Shown: positions 8,345-16,362 of the stretch, piece after piece
How positions within the stretch are numbered: the first letter of the stretch is position 1
Layout of the letters: every line of letters starts with the position of its first letter
Source: Anaerotruncus colihominis
Lineage (GTDB): Bacteria > Bacillota > Clostridia > Oscillospirales > Ruminococcaceae
Length of the DNA: 64,000 bases
NCBI RefSeq assembly: GCF_010206195.1
Contig: NZ_VIQT01000010.1
Span: 310,001-374,000 of the forward strand
Direction of reading: 5' to 3'
Position numbers and translations under genes: made by a program
Notes under the pieces: model-generated
Told to the model about the DNA's origin: nothing
Database searches by the model: none
What the model saw: only the letters and a program-made list of their open reading frames with translations

Positions 8345-10023
8345 CAAAGAAAATCTTCCGTTCTATCCTGCTGGCGGCGGTTTCCGTTCTCCTGGCAAGC
8401 CTGGTGATCATCATGGGCTGTCTGTATGACTATTACAGAAACGTCCAGGAGAAACAACTGCGGGATGAACTCCGTCTGGCCTCCTATGGAGTAGAGGCGG
8501 ACGGCTTGGATTACCTGGAGCAGTTGGCTTCCCCCTATCGATTCCCATCCACAGCAGATTTTCGTCTGACCTGGATCGCCGCTGACGGCGAAGTGCTGTT
8601 TGATACCCACGTCCCGGCGGCGGAGATGGAAAACCACGCGGGCCGGGCGGAGGTAAAAGAGGCCCTGGCCGAAGGTGAAAGCGGCGGGGTCCGCTACTCG
8701 GAGACACTGACTGAACGGACGCTGTATTATGCACAGCGGCTGACGGACGGAACCATCCTGCGCATTTCCATCAGCCAGCTGACGGTGTTTGCCCTGGCAA
8801 TGGGGATGCTTCAGCCGATTTTGCTGACTGCAATCATAGCGGCCATTCTCTCCGCTCTGCTGGCCCATCGGATGGCGAAAAGCATCGTTGCGCCGCTGAA
8901 CCGTCTGGACTTGGACAGGCCATTGGAAAACGACGCCTATGAGGAATTATCCCCCCTCCTGGGACGCATCCACCAGCAGCACAGGCAGATCGAGGCGCAG
9001 CTCCGGGAATTGAGAAGGAAAACCGAGGAATTTGAACAGATCACAGAAAACATGAGCGAGGGGCTTGTCCTTCTGGACAGAAAGGGTGTGATTTTAAGCA
9101 TCAACCCCGCTGCGAGGGCGATCTTCCATGCAAGCAGCGCCTGCGTTGGGCAGGACTTCCTTGTGGTAGACCGTGACCATGAGATCAACCTCGCCATTCA
9201 GACCGCGCTGGAAGGGGGACACAGCGAAGTCCGCGCGATGCGAAACGACCGGGAGGTTCAGTTTGACATCAGTCAGATCACGGCGGACGGTGCTGCGGCA
9301 GGAACGGTGTTGCTGGCCTTTGACGTGACAGAACAGGCCGCCGCGGAGCGCAGCCGCCGGGAGTTTACCGCCAACGTGTCCCACGAATTGAAAACCCCCC
9401 TGCAATCCATCATGGGCAGCGCCGAGCTGTTGGAGAACGGCCTTGTCAAGCAAGAGGATCTTCCGCAGTTCGTGGGCGTGATCCGCACAGAGGCAGCGCG
9501 GCTGGTAGCGCTGGTGGAGGACATCATCCACCTGTCGCAGCTGGACGAGGGAATCGCACCGGCAAAGGAAGAGGTAAACCTTCTGGAGCTGGCTCGCAGC
9601 GCGGCTTCCACTCTTTGGGAGCGGGCGGAGGAACGGCATATTGACCTGTCTGTTTCAGGTGAAAATCTGATGGTAGACGGAGTGCGGAGCTTCCTATATG
9701 AAATGCTCTATAATCTGATAGACAATGCCATCAAATACAACATTGACGGCGGCAGAGTGGAGCTTTCTGTTTCAGCAGGCGATACTGGCATAACGGTTTC
9801 CGTGAAAGACACCGGGATCGGCATTCCACCGGAGTACCAGGCCAGAGTGTTTGAACGGTTTTTCCGAGTGGATAAAAGCCGCTCCAAGGCTTCCGGTGGC
9901 ACCGGGCTGGGGCTGTCGATTGTCAAGCATATCGCGCAGTATCATCACGCAGAAATCAAATTGCATAGCGGGAATGGACGCGGGACCATTATTGAGATTT
10001 TGTTCGCCATAGGGGAAATGTGA
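8341..10023 (+). CDS. phoR: PhoR-type sensor histidine kinase
   Basis: Encodes 560 residues. It has an N-terminal membrane segment (about 8-28), an extracytoplasmic sensor region, a second membrane segment (about 143-180), a PAS-like region (ENMSEGLVLLDRKG), then the dimerization helix with phospho-His348 (NVSHELKTPLQ) and the ATP-binding domain (NLIDNAIKYN, DTGIGIPPE, GGTGLGLSIVKH). The start ATG overlaps the regulator's stop (ATGA). This is the standard PhoR architecture and all kinase boxes are present. It is the last gene of the operon. Confidence 0.92.
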   Translation: MTKKIFRSILLAAVSVLLASLVIIMGCLYDYYRNVQEKQLRDELRLASYGVEADGLDYLEQLASPYRFPSTADFRLTWIAADGEVLFDTHVPAAEMENHAGRAEVKEALAEGESGGVRYSETLTERTLYYAQRLTDGTILRISISQLTVFALAMGMLQPILLTAIIAAILSALLAHRMAKSIVAPLNRLDLDRPLENDAYEELSPLLGRIHQQHRQIEAQLRELRRKTEEFEQITENMSEGLVLLDRKGVILSINPAARAIFHASSACVGQDFLVVDRDHEINLAIQTALEGGHSEVRAMRNDREVQFDISQITADGAAAGTVLLAFDVTEQAAAERSRREFTANVSHELKTPLQSIMGSAELLENGLVKQEDLPQFVGVIRTEAARLVALVEDIIHLSQLDEGIAPAKEEVNLLELARSAASTLWERAEERHIDLSVSGENLMVDGVRSFLYEMLYNLIDNAIKYNIDGGRVELSVSAGDTGITVSVKDTGIGIPPEYQARVFERFFRVDKSRSKASGGTGLGLSIVKHIAQYHHAEIKLHSGNGRGTIIEILFAIGEM

Positions 10024-10060
10024 GATTTGTGCCTTCTGCTTAGGGTTTGGCTAACTACAC

Positions 10061-10091
10061 AGAGGACAGCATCTACAAGGTGCTGTCCTCT
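10061..10091 (+). terminator. Hairpin after the phosphate operon
   Basis: A perfect 11 bp stem (AGAGGACAGCA / TGCTGTCCTCT) with a 9-base loop lies 37 bases after phoR, followed by the weakly T-rich GCCTTTATG. It probably ends the pst-phoPR transcript. Confidence 0.55.
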
Positions 10092-10129
10092 GCCTTTATG
10101 TGGGGTAGTATTGAATAACGCTGGTATCA

Positions 10130-10553
<424 letters not shown>

Positions 10554-10844
10554 TCCTTTCCCGTCCTTTCCTTGTTTTGTAATGTGATAAGTTTCGCAGC
10601 AAGCATAGGAAAAGAGTACCCTTTTCCGAAAATGCGTTGCATTTTGCTTGTTGGGAAGTATCCCAAACCCTCTCAATTTTTCTTTCATTACCTACTACAC
10701 CGCGCATGGCGATTTTGCCAAAGATTTAAGAAAAAATTTAGCTTTTTTATTTCTATCTCTCCCCAAATGGCATAAAAAGCAATTTGCTTCATTTTCGAAA
10801 GTTTTCCGCAACTATCTTTGAGAAATCTGCTATCATCAATTCTG

Positions 10845-10873
10845 TTGACTTTGAATAGCTTCCATGTTACAAT
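10845..10873 (+). promoter_or_regulatory. Promoter of the MATE gene
   Basis: TTGACT (10845-10850) and TACAAT (10868-10873) are separated by exactly 17 bases, a strong sigma-A promoter. Transcription would start near 10880, leaving a leader of about 140 bases before the coding start at 11018. Confidence 0.75.
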
Positions 10874-10915
10874 ATTTTTGCTTGTCAGAGGACTTGCAAT
10901 CGAATAAGATTGTTG

Positions 10916-10996
10916 AAGTGGGATAAGACCATTTGGGGCTTTATCCCACTTCTTGTTTTATGTAGCGGGATAAAGCTGAAAGGGCTTTATCCCGCT
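10916..10996 (+). promoter_or_regulatory. Tandem-hairpin leader (attenuator candidate) of the MATE gene
   Basis: Hairpin 1 has an 11 bp perfect stem (10916-10926 with 10941-10951) followed by a T-rich stretch (CTTGTTTTAT), like an intrinsic terminator. Hairpin 2 has a 13 bp perfect stem (10964-10976 with 10984-10996) and a 7-base loop. Both share the core GGGATAA/TTATCCC, so the 3' arm of hairpin 1 can pair instead with the 5' arm of hairpin 2. That gives mutually exclusive folds, as in attenuators of inducible resistance genes. The inducing signal cannot be read from the sequence. Confidence 0.6.
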
Positions 10997-11017
10997 TCCT
11001 TTATGGGAGGTATCTTG

Positions 11018-12328
11018 ATGAACACAAAAACAAAATCTTTATTTTCTTACATCTTCCCTGCATTGGGTGGATTATTTGTAACTTATCTTTACAACGTTAT
11101 GGACGGAATCTTTGTCGGGCAAGGCGTCGGCTCGGCTGCGTTGGGGGCTGTCAATATTGGTGTTCCGTTTATCACTTTTGTTGTTGCTATCGCAGCCATG
11201 TTCCCTATGGGCGGCGCAACCGTTGTTGCTATCAGAATGGGGCGGGGAGATAAAGACGGTGCAAATCATGCTTTTATGACGGCATTTTCTTTAACTGTTC
11301 TTCTTTCCATATTGCTTATGGTTGTGGGTATGGCATTTTCTCAGCAGATTGTTGATTTAAGCGGTGCAGGAAAACTAAGTGAAGAAATGCGGAAAATGTC
11401 AGCAGATTATTTGTTTTATTATTCTGCTTTTTCCATTCCTATGCTCATGAGTACCTGTCTTTCTGTTTTTGTCAGAAATGACGGATCACCTGCTCTTTCC
11501 TTTGCAGGAATGTGCGTAGGTGCAGCAGCAAATATCTTTTTGGATTGGCTGTTTATCTTCCCGTTAGATATGGGTGTGATTGGCGCGGCAGTTGCGTCCG
11601 GTTTGGGGCAGGTTCTTTCCGTCCTTGTCCTGCTTTCCCATTTCGTGCGAAAAAAGGGCGAACTGCGGATTAAGCCATTCAAAATTGATTTTTCACTGAT
11701 GAAAAAAATATGCAAGCGTGGTGTGCCAGAAGCCGTTACGCAACTCACAACACCTGTTACCGCACTTTGCTATAATCTTATGTTGGCAAGCCTAATAGGG
11801 GATATTGGCGTATCTACCTTTAGCGTTTTGAGTTTTATTTACTCTCTTGCAAACGCTATCCTTTCTGGTGTAGCGCAAGGTTTACAGCCTCTTTGGGGGT
11901 ATTGTTACGGCAAGCAAGATACAGCGGAAATAAACTGGTATTTCCGTTGCGGAATTATCATTAACAGCATTTTGTCAATTTTAATATACGGAGCATTATT
12001 TATTTTTGATAAGCCCGTAATTTGCATATTTAATCAGGACCCCGACCTTGTACAAACAGCTTCGGCAGCTTTGCCATTATTTAGCCTGTCCTTTATCCCT
12101 ATGGCACTGAACCTTATTTACACAGCATTTCTGTTTTCGACAAAAAGAACAGGATCGGCAAATGCCATAGCAATTAGCAGAGGTATTGTGCTGAAAGCAC
12201 TTGCCATTTTCTGTATTCCTATACTCTTTGGAAGCGACGCTATTTGGATTGCTCCATTTGTGGCAGAAATCTTGACTCTTATACTTGCTATCGGGCTATG
12301 TAAAACAACGAAATTAATCTATCAATAA
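11018..12328 (+). CDS. MATE family multidrug efflux transporter
   Basis: Encodes 436 residues; the ATG at 11018 lies 7 bases after GGGAGG. Twelve hydrophobic segments are predicted, with the family's N-half features (YNVMDGIFVGQGVGSAALG, MFPMGGATVVAIRMG) and the matching C-half (GVPEAVTQLTTPVTALCYN, GVAQGLQPLWGYCYGKQD). MATE proteins export drugs or metabolites in exchange for Na+ or H+. The gene is clearly lower in GC than the core genes of the window and has its own promoter, leader and terminator, so it looks like an imported cassette. The substrate is unknown. Confidence 0.9.
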   Translation: MNTKTKSLFSYIFPALGGLFVTYLYNVMDGIFVGQGVGSAALGAVNIGVPFITFVVAIAAMFPMGGATVVAIRMGRGDKDGANHAFMTAFSLTVLLSILLMVVGMAFSQQIVDLSGAGKLSEEMRKMSADYLFYYSAFSIPMLMSTCLSVFVRNDGSPALSFAGMCVGAAANIFLDWLFIFPLDMGVIGAAVASGLGQVLSVLVLLSHFVRKKGELRIKPFKIDFSLMKKICKRGVPEAVTQLTTPVTALCYNLMLASLIGDIGVSTFSVLSFIYSLANAILSGVAQGLQPLWGYCYGKQDTAEINWYFRCGIIINSILSILIYGALFIFDKPVICIFNQDPDLVQTASAALPLFSLSFIPMALNLIYTAFLFSTKRTGSANAIAISRGIVLKALAIFCIPILFGSDAIWIAPFVAEILTLILAIGLCKTTKLIYQ

Positions 12329-12335
12329 CTTTTCT

Positions 12336-12384
12336 AAGGATATGACGGTATCGAGGAGGTGTCGCCATGTCCTTTTTATTTTTT
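12336..12384 (+). terminator. Terminator of the MATE gene
   Basis: AAGGATATG and CATGTCCTT pair (one G-T), continued by CG/CG, with a run of T and A (TTTTTATTTTTT) directly after the 3' arm. This is a standard intrinsic terminator, 8 bases after the MATE stop codon. Confidence 0.7.
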
Positions 12385-12438
12385 AAGTATAATTTGTTAA
12401 AAAAATCCAATACAAGGCATTGTATCCGTCTGCCTGTC

Positions 12439-12483
12439 AATATGAATTATCTATTCATTTAGTATGTCTTAATAATTCATATT
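12439..12483. promoter_or_regulatory. Inverted repeat upstream of the sigma-like gene
   Basis: A perfect 12 bp inverted repeat, AATATGAATTAT / ATAATTCATATT, with 21 bases between the arms lies about 120 bases ahead of the sigma-like gene. It could be an operator for a dimeric regulator. Closer to the gene, CCCCCT (about 12571) can pair with the AGGGGG of the ribosome site (about 12585-12591). Confidence 0.4.
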
Positions 12484-12601
12484 ATTGGAACGGCTTCAGG
12501 AACCTGATAATCATGTATTACCCAAACACTCATGTGGCTTTATGTCGCATGGGCGTTTGTTGTAATAGCCCCCTACTGGGAAGAAAGGGGGTGATGAAAA
12601 A

Positions 12602-13060
12602 ATGAGGTATTCTGAACAATTCATGGAGCATATCGAATATGCCTTTGCCGCCTTTTGCAGAACTGTTCTCCGTAACGCGGCAATCAGCGCATACCGCGAT
12701 TTTGGACGGAAGCAGAAGCGGGAAGTATCGCTTGACTATCTGATGTCCGAAACGCACTTTGAGCCGTTCACGACAGACAATTACTTTGAGCAATACGACA
12801 TTCCAACTGTTTTTGTTGTGAAAGGGCAGAAAATTGTTGTGGCAAGCAAACGGTTAGCGGACGCATTAGCCAGATTGCCAGAACAGCGGCGCGCTGTCCT
12901 GCTGATGTATTTCTTCCTCGGTTACACTGATACAGAAGTCGGGAACGAGTACGGGCGGAGCAGAAGCACAGCGAATTACTGGAAACACGCGGCATTAAAG
13001 CAGTTGAGAAAGGAATGGTTGAAATCAGAACATGAGGAGCAAGAAGCTGATACCCTTTGA
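12602..13060 (+). CDS. Sigma-70-like regulator of a conjugative element
   Basis: Encodes 152 residues, with the ATG at 12602 after GGGGGTGATG. Its C-terminal half has the sigma region 4 pattern (LARLPEQRRAVLLMYFFLGY, then TDTEVGNEYGRSRSTANYWK), with a central region 2-like start. Short sigma-like proteins of this type accompany Tn916-family elements (Orf7 class) and control their excision and transfer genes. It overlaps the next small gene by 29 bases, the same pairing seen in those elements. No xis or integrase follows here, so the module is a remnant. Confidence 0.75.
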   Translation: MRYSEQFMEHIEYAFAAFCRTVLRNAAISAYRDFGRKQKREVSLDYLMSETHFEPFTTDNYFEQYDIPTVFVVKGQKIVVASKRLADALARLPEQRRAVLLMYFFLGYTDTEVGNEYGRSRSTANYWKHAALKQLRKEWLKSEHEEQEADTL

Positions 13061-13235
13061 AGTCATTGAAAAAGCTGTCGCTGGAGAACCGGAAGCCATA
13101 GATGCGGTATTGCGGCACTATGCCGGACATATCAAATACCTGTCTACCTATCGGGGACATATCAATGACGATATTCAAGACAGTCTGAAAGCACAGCTTA
13201 TCAAAGCTATCCTGCAATTCCGTTTTGACAGGTAG
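13032..13235 (+). CDS. Small HTH protein of a conjugative element
   Basis: Encodes 67 residues, beginning inside the end of the sigma-like gene. The sequence (LIPFEVIEKAVAGEPEAIDA, then VLRHYAGHIKYLS and DDIQDSLKAQLIKAILQFRF) matches the HTH_16-type small regulators (Orf8 class of Tn916 relatives). It likely acts together with the upstream sigma-like protein. It appears intact. Confidence 0.72.
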   Translation: MRSKKLIPFEVIEKAVAGEPEAIDAVLRHYAGHIKYLSTYRGHINDDIQDSLKAQLIKAILQFRFDR

Positions 13236-13240
13236 GCAGT

Positions 13241-13313
13241 AGCAAAGCCAGAAAAAGCCGTCAAGGATAAAATGCACGCTTGCGCGTCCTTGACGGCTTT
13301 CCCTGTCTTTGCT
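13241..13313 (+). terminator. Long hairpin after the sigma/HTH pair
   Basis: Arms of 27 bases (13241-13267 and 13287-13313) pair with three mismatches; the inner 14 bp (AAAGCCGTCAAGGA) are perfect. It begins 5 bases after the HTH gene stop. There is no clean T tract, but position and strength suggest it ends that transcript. Confidence 0.5.
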
Positions 13314-13326
13314 GTTAGGCGGCTAA

Positions 13327-13359
13327 GAGAGCGTAAGCGGATAAACCGCTTACGCTCTC
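13327..13359. repeat. Perfect 14 bp palindrome
   Basis: GAGAGCGTAAGCGG and its exact complement are separated by 5 bases (ATAAA). It lies between the long hairpin and the first ~115 bp inverted-repeat element. Role unknown. Confidence 0.5.
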
Positions 13360-13375
13360 AATCCATTATGGAATG

Positions 13376-13490
13376 TGTTACGCGATAGAGTGCTTTTCTC
13401 GCTTGATTTAAGCGGCATTACAGCGGCGATAGGGGCAGGCACAATGGTTTTATACTCCCACCCTTAAAAATGGCGTTCTATTGCGTAACA
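13376..13490 (+). mobile_element. MITE-like element, copy 1
   Basis: A 115 bp unit with 14 bp terminal inverted repeats, TGTTACGCGATAGA and TCTATTGCGTAACA (one mismatch). It has no coding capacity. Its interior aligns with the reverse complement of the unit at 13743-13858 along its whole length, including the shared TTTATAC and CTTNAAAAA stretches. The intervening DNA (13491-13742) is AT-rich, carries a purine/pyrimidine inverted repeat near 13520-13600, and shows no gene. Confidence 0.6.
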
Positions 13491-13742
13491 TAGCAAACGA
13501 TATTTCTTTGTGTTGCTATTTCCATTCCATTCCTTTCCGGCGGCTCTGCCGCTTCTTTTGGAAAGGGATTAAGGGAAAGGAAAGGATAGGAATGGAATCG
13601 GTATTTGATTAAATCCGTATTTGGTTTTTCTTTAGTTATTTATATCTTTATTTAATTGCGTTGGATTTTCCAACGTAGGCTTTTCCAACATAGGGCAATC
13701 CGAGATAGGCGGTCTATGCTCCGCCGGATAATTACCGCGGTT

Positions 13743-13858
13743 TTGTTACGCAGTAGAAAGGCGTTTTTGAGGGAAAAGGTATAAATCCCTTGCCGCATGG
13801 GAAATGCGCCCACAAAGCCGCCTGTATCAATGCTTTTTAAGCCCCTACTGCGTAACAA
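13743..13858 (-). mobile_element. MITE-like element, copy 2 (inverted)
   Basis: A 116 bp unit with perfect 14 bp ends, TTGTTACGCAGTAG and CTACTGCGTAACAA. It is the inverted relative of the unit at 13376-13490. It contains no gene and resembles no insertion sequence I know. The pair could be remnants of a non-autonomous transposon or hairpin sites used by a recombinase. Confidence 0.6.
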
Positions 13859-13966
13859 GGGGCATGAAAAAAGCGGGCAAGAAACGCTTTGTTTCTCACT
13901 CGCCTTTTTCTGCACCCCGTATGACAGCTACCCTATTTCAGTTTGTTGGTTGATACTGTTTTATGA

Positions 13967-14149
13967 GTAGCTACCATTGAGGAGCCCTTTGTTCAAGAGT
14001 TCCTGTTCAACCCGGCGGAGGGACGCCTGTATCCCTATCATCTGCTGATCTGGAAAGACCGGATGCTTTTGCCCCGCGAGTTGGACCAATTCATCATCAT
14101 GCAGCCGGAGCTGGAATTGAAAATCGTCCCCTTTGTTTCCGGAGGCTGA
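13967..14149 (+). pseudogene. C-terminal fragment of an unidentified protein
   Basis: Sixty open codons end at TGA 14147-14149 with no start codon; the peptide (EEPFVQEFLFNPAEGRLYPY, then HLLIWKDRMLLPRELDQFI) reads like the end of a globular protein. Codon use is like the following transporter genes. The 5' part was lost at the junction with the repeat-rich DNA. I do not recognise the family. Confidence 0.45.
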
Positions 14150-14178
14150 ATGCTAAATTGCAAAAGGAGGTACCGCGT

Positions 14179-14301
14179 ATGTTGGGTTTGCCAATGAACA
14201 GTTTTATTTTCTACATTGTGGTTCAGGTAGTCCAGATCGTCGGCGTCATCGGTTACGGAATATATTGGTTTAGCAAGTCCAAAAACGACACCAGCCGTTA
14301 G
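14179..14301 (+). CDS. 40-residue membrane protein before the symporter
   Basis: The ATG at 14179 lies 8 bases after AAAGGAGG. The product has one membrane segment (FIFYIVVQVVQIVGVIGYG) and a charged end (SKSKNDTSR). It stops 23 bases ahead of the symporter start. Very short membrane proteins in this place are known as symporter small accessory proteins in Firmicutes, so that is the likely role; the family match is by context and size only. Confidence 0.6.
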   Translation: MLGLPMNSFIFYIVVQVVQIVGVIGYGIYWFSKSKNDTSR

Positions 14302-14324
14302 AGATGTATAAAGGGGGGTAATAA

Positions 14325-15977
14325 ATGTTAGTCGTTATTATAGTGCTCTATTTTCTGTTGATGATCGCCATTGGCGTTATCGCTTCCAGACGGGTAAAAA
14401 GCTCGGAAGGTTTCCTGCTGGGCGGCAAGAGCTTTGGTCCCTGGTTTACCGCGTTTAAGTTCGCCGCCACGCTGGAGAGCGGAACCAAGCTGATCGGCAC
14501 CCCTGGTATGGCGTTTGGCCTGGGTTATCCCGCGTTTTTACAGGGGATGTGGACACCTATCGCCTACTTTCTCTCCTTTAGGTGCTTTGGAGAACGTTTG
14601 AAAATCGCCTGTGAGCATTTCAAGGTGCTTACGGTTCCGCAGCTGCTGGAAAAGCGGTATGGCGGAAAGCATCTGCGTGTTCTGTCGGCCATAGCGATTC
14701 TGGTCGGCCTGGGCGGAAGCCTGATCGCACAGTTCAAGGCTTCCGGAGAAATTTTCTCCAGCATCTTTGGAACTACCTATCTCACCGGACTGATAGTCGG
14801 AGTTATTGTTGTCGGACTGTACAGCATCATCGGCGGATATACGGCCACGGTCTGGACCGACCTGATTCAGGGCATCGTCATGGTTTTCGGCGTCATCATC
14901 CTGTTGGTGGCAACAGTCCAAACGGCGTTCGGCTCTTTCCGTTTGGATTTTCTCGTTGAGATGAACCGCCGGCTGGCGGAAACCGCCCCGAATATGCTGG
15001 CGCTGGACGGTGGCGGCGGGATGCCAATTATCATGATCATTACCATGAGCGTCATCGGCTGCATCGTCGGCATCGCCCAGCCTCAGCAGGCTGTGGCTCT
15101 GTTCAGCATGCGTGATACCCGCGTCGCCAAAAGCGCCATGGTCATCGCCACGGTGTTCTCCAGCATCCTGATCTGGTGCCTGCTGCCCTCCGCTATGCTG
15201 GGCCGGCTGATTCTGGATCCCTCCACCGTCCCCAATTCAGACGCGGTTATGCCCATTCTGACACAAACGGTACTCCCGCCCACTATGGCCGGCCTGGTGA
15301 TGGCGGCGGTGTTGTCCGCTATTATGTCCACAGTCAGCGGGCTGATTGTTGTGGCCGCCTCTGCGGTTTCCCATGATATTCTGGATCCCTCCACCGTCCC
15401 CAATTCAGACGCGGTTATGCCCATCCTGACACAAACGGTGCTCTCGCCCACTATGGCCGGCCTGGTGATGGCGGCGGTGTTGTCCGCTATTATGTCCACG
15501 GTCAGCGGGCTGATTGTTGTGGCCGCCTCTGCGGTTTCCCATGATATTATGGATATCGTCGCCCCCAAGGTGTATCACAAAAATCCGGTGGCCTGGGACA
15601 GGGCTGCGGCAGGCCTGATCGTTTTGATTTGCTTCCTGTTCGCGATCAACCCGCCCTCTATCATCTTCTGGATTGTACTGTTTGCTTTCGGCTTCACGGT
15701 GTTTACCTTTGTGATGCCGATGGTTGGCGTCGTCCTCTGGAAGAAAGCCACCTGCAAAGCGGTCACGATTCAAATGATCGTTACCATGATTCTGATCCCT
15801 GCGTGGCAGGCAATGACCACCGCCGGGATCACGAAAATCAGCGGGTTGACCGTGGGGATGATCGTTACCCCCATTTTATTCATTTTGATTTCGCTAACCA
15901 CCAAAAACGGCAGCCAGGAGGATGTAGACTCCCTTTGGGAGGCCTATAAAACCGCGGGTGTATCCTCCTCTAAATAA
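14325..15977 (+). CDS. Sodium:solute symporter (SSS family) with internal duplication
   Basis: Encodes 550 residues, ATG at 14325 after GGGGGG. The SSS-family start (GVIASRRVKSSEGFLLGG), the GTKLIGTPGMAFGLGYPAF segment and about 13 membrane segments are visible. Such proteins couple Na+ entry to uptake of a solute, not identifiable here. Residues about 297-352 are repeated as 353-408, both copies containing GLVMAAVLSAIMSTVSG, the segment that carries the second sodium site in this family. The duplication adds a membrane helix and probably harms folding, although the frame is intact. Confidence 0.8.
   Translation: MLVVIIVLYFLLMIAIGVIASRRVKSSEGFLLGGKSFGPWFTAFKFAATLESGTKLIGTPGMAFGLGYPAFLQGMWTPIAYFLSFRCFGERLKIACEHFKVLTVPQLLEKRYGGKHLRVLSAIAILVGLGGSLIAQFKASGEIFSSIFGTTYLTGLIVGVIVVGLYSIIGGYTATVWTDLIQGIVMVFGVIILLVATVQTAFGSFRLDFLVEMNRRLAETAPNMLALDGGGGMPIIMIITMSVIGCIVGIAQPQQAVALFSMRDTRVAKSAMVIATVFSSILIWCLLPSAMLGRLILDPSTVPNSDAVMPILTQTVLPPTMAGLVMAAVLSAIMSTVSGLIVVAASAVSHDILDPSTVPNSDAVMPILTQTVLSPTMAGLVMAAVLSAIMSTVSGLIVVAASAVSHDIMDIVAPKVYHKNPVAWDRAAAGLIVLICFLFAINPPSIIFWIVLFAFGFTVFTFVMPMVGVVLWKKATCKAVTIQMIVTMILIPAWQAMTTAGITKISGLTVGMIVTPILFILISLTTKNGSQEDVDSLWEAYKTAGVSSSK
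15213..15548 (+). repeat. 168 bp in-frame tandem duplication
   Basis: The unit starting CTGGATCCCTCCACCGTC at 15213 repeats at 15381, a step of 168 bases (56 codons). The two copies differ at only a handful of positions (for example TACTCCCGC versus TGCTCTCGC). A third partial start (ATGGAT) follows at 15549. The near-identity points to a recent event. Confidence 0.9.
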
Positions 15978-15998
15978 CTCAACCGGTAGAAAGGCAGG

Positions 15999-16361
15999 GT
16001 GAAATGCTTGCAGATACCTAATACGGGGCTCCAGTTCACCCCGGAACAGATACTGAAAAAATACAAACCCCTGCGGAAGGTACGGGTACCGCTTACGTTC
16101 TCCCTGCTCTACTATCCCTACTTTTTAACCAGTGTTACCGGGGCCATCAAGGGCCGGATTGTGAAAAAGCGATTCGTCCATGCGCAAATGGTGGTAAACG
16201 GCCTGAGCGGTAGAGTTTACAGACTGGCGAATCTGCCGGATATCGAAGAGGAAACCGTCTCAGAATCGGAACAGCCCTTCTTGGTCCAGCCGCCGGAAAT
16301 CACCGCCTCCTACGCAGCGGCGCGCACGCAGGAGGCGGCGCTCCTAAACTGGAAACGCAAA
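15999..16361 (+). pseudogene. Unidentified gene, broken at its 3' end
   Basis: It opens with a GTG at 15999 after AAAGGCAGG. About 120 codons read as a plausible protein (TFSLLYYPYFLTSVTGAIKG, then KKRFVHAQMVVNGLSGRVYR) ending near NWKRK. The frame then runs out of phase into MFS transporter sequence, and stops at 16487 only by chance. I do not recognise the family. It lies 22 bases after the symporter stop, so probably belonged to the same operon. Confidence 0.5.
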
Positions 16362-16362
16362 G

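Noticed and set aside
13376..13858. Integron attC sites (GTTAC/GTAAC ends)
   Set aside because: attC ends follow RYYYAAC...GTTRRRY; here the ends are GTTACGC and point the other way, and no integron integrase is present.
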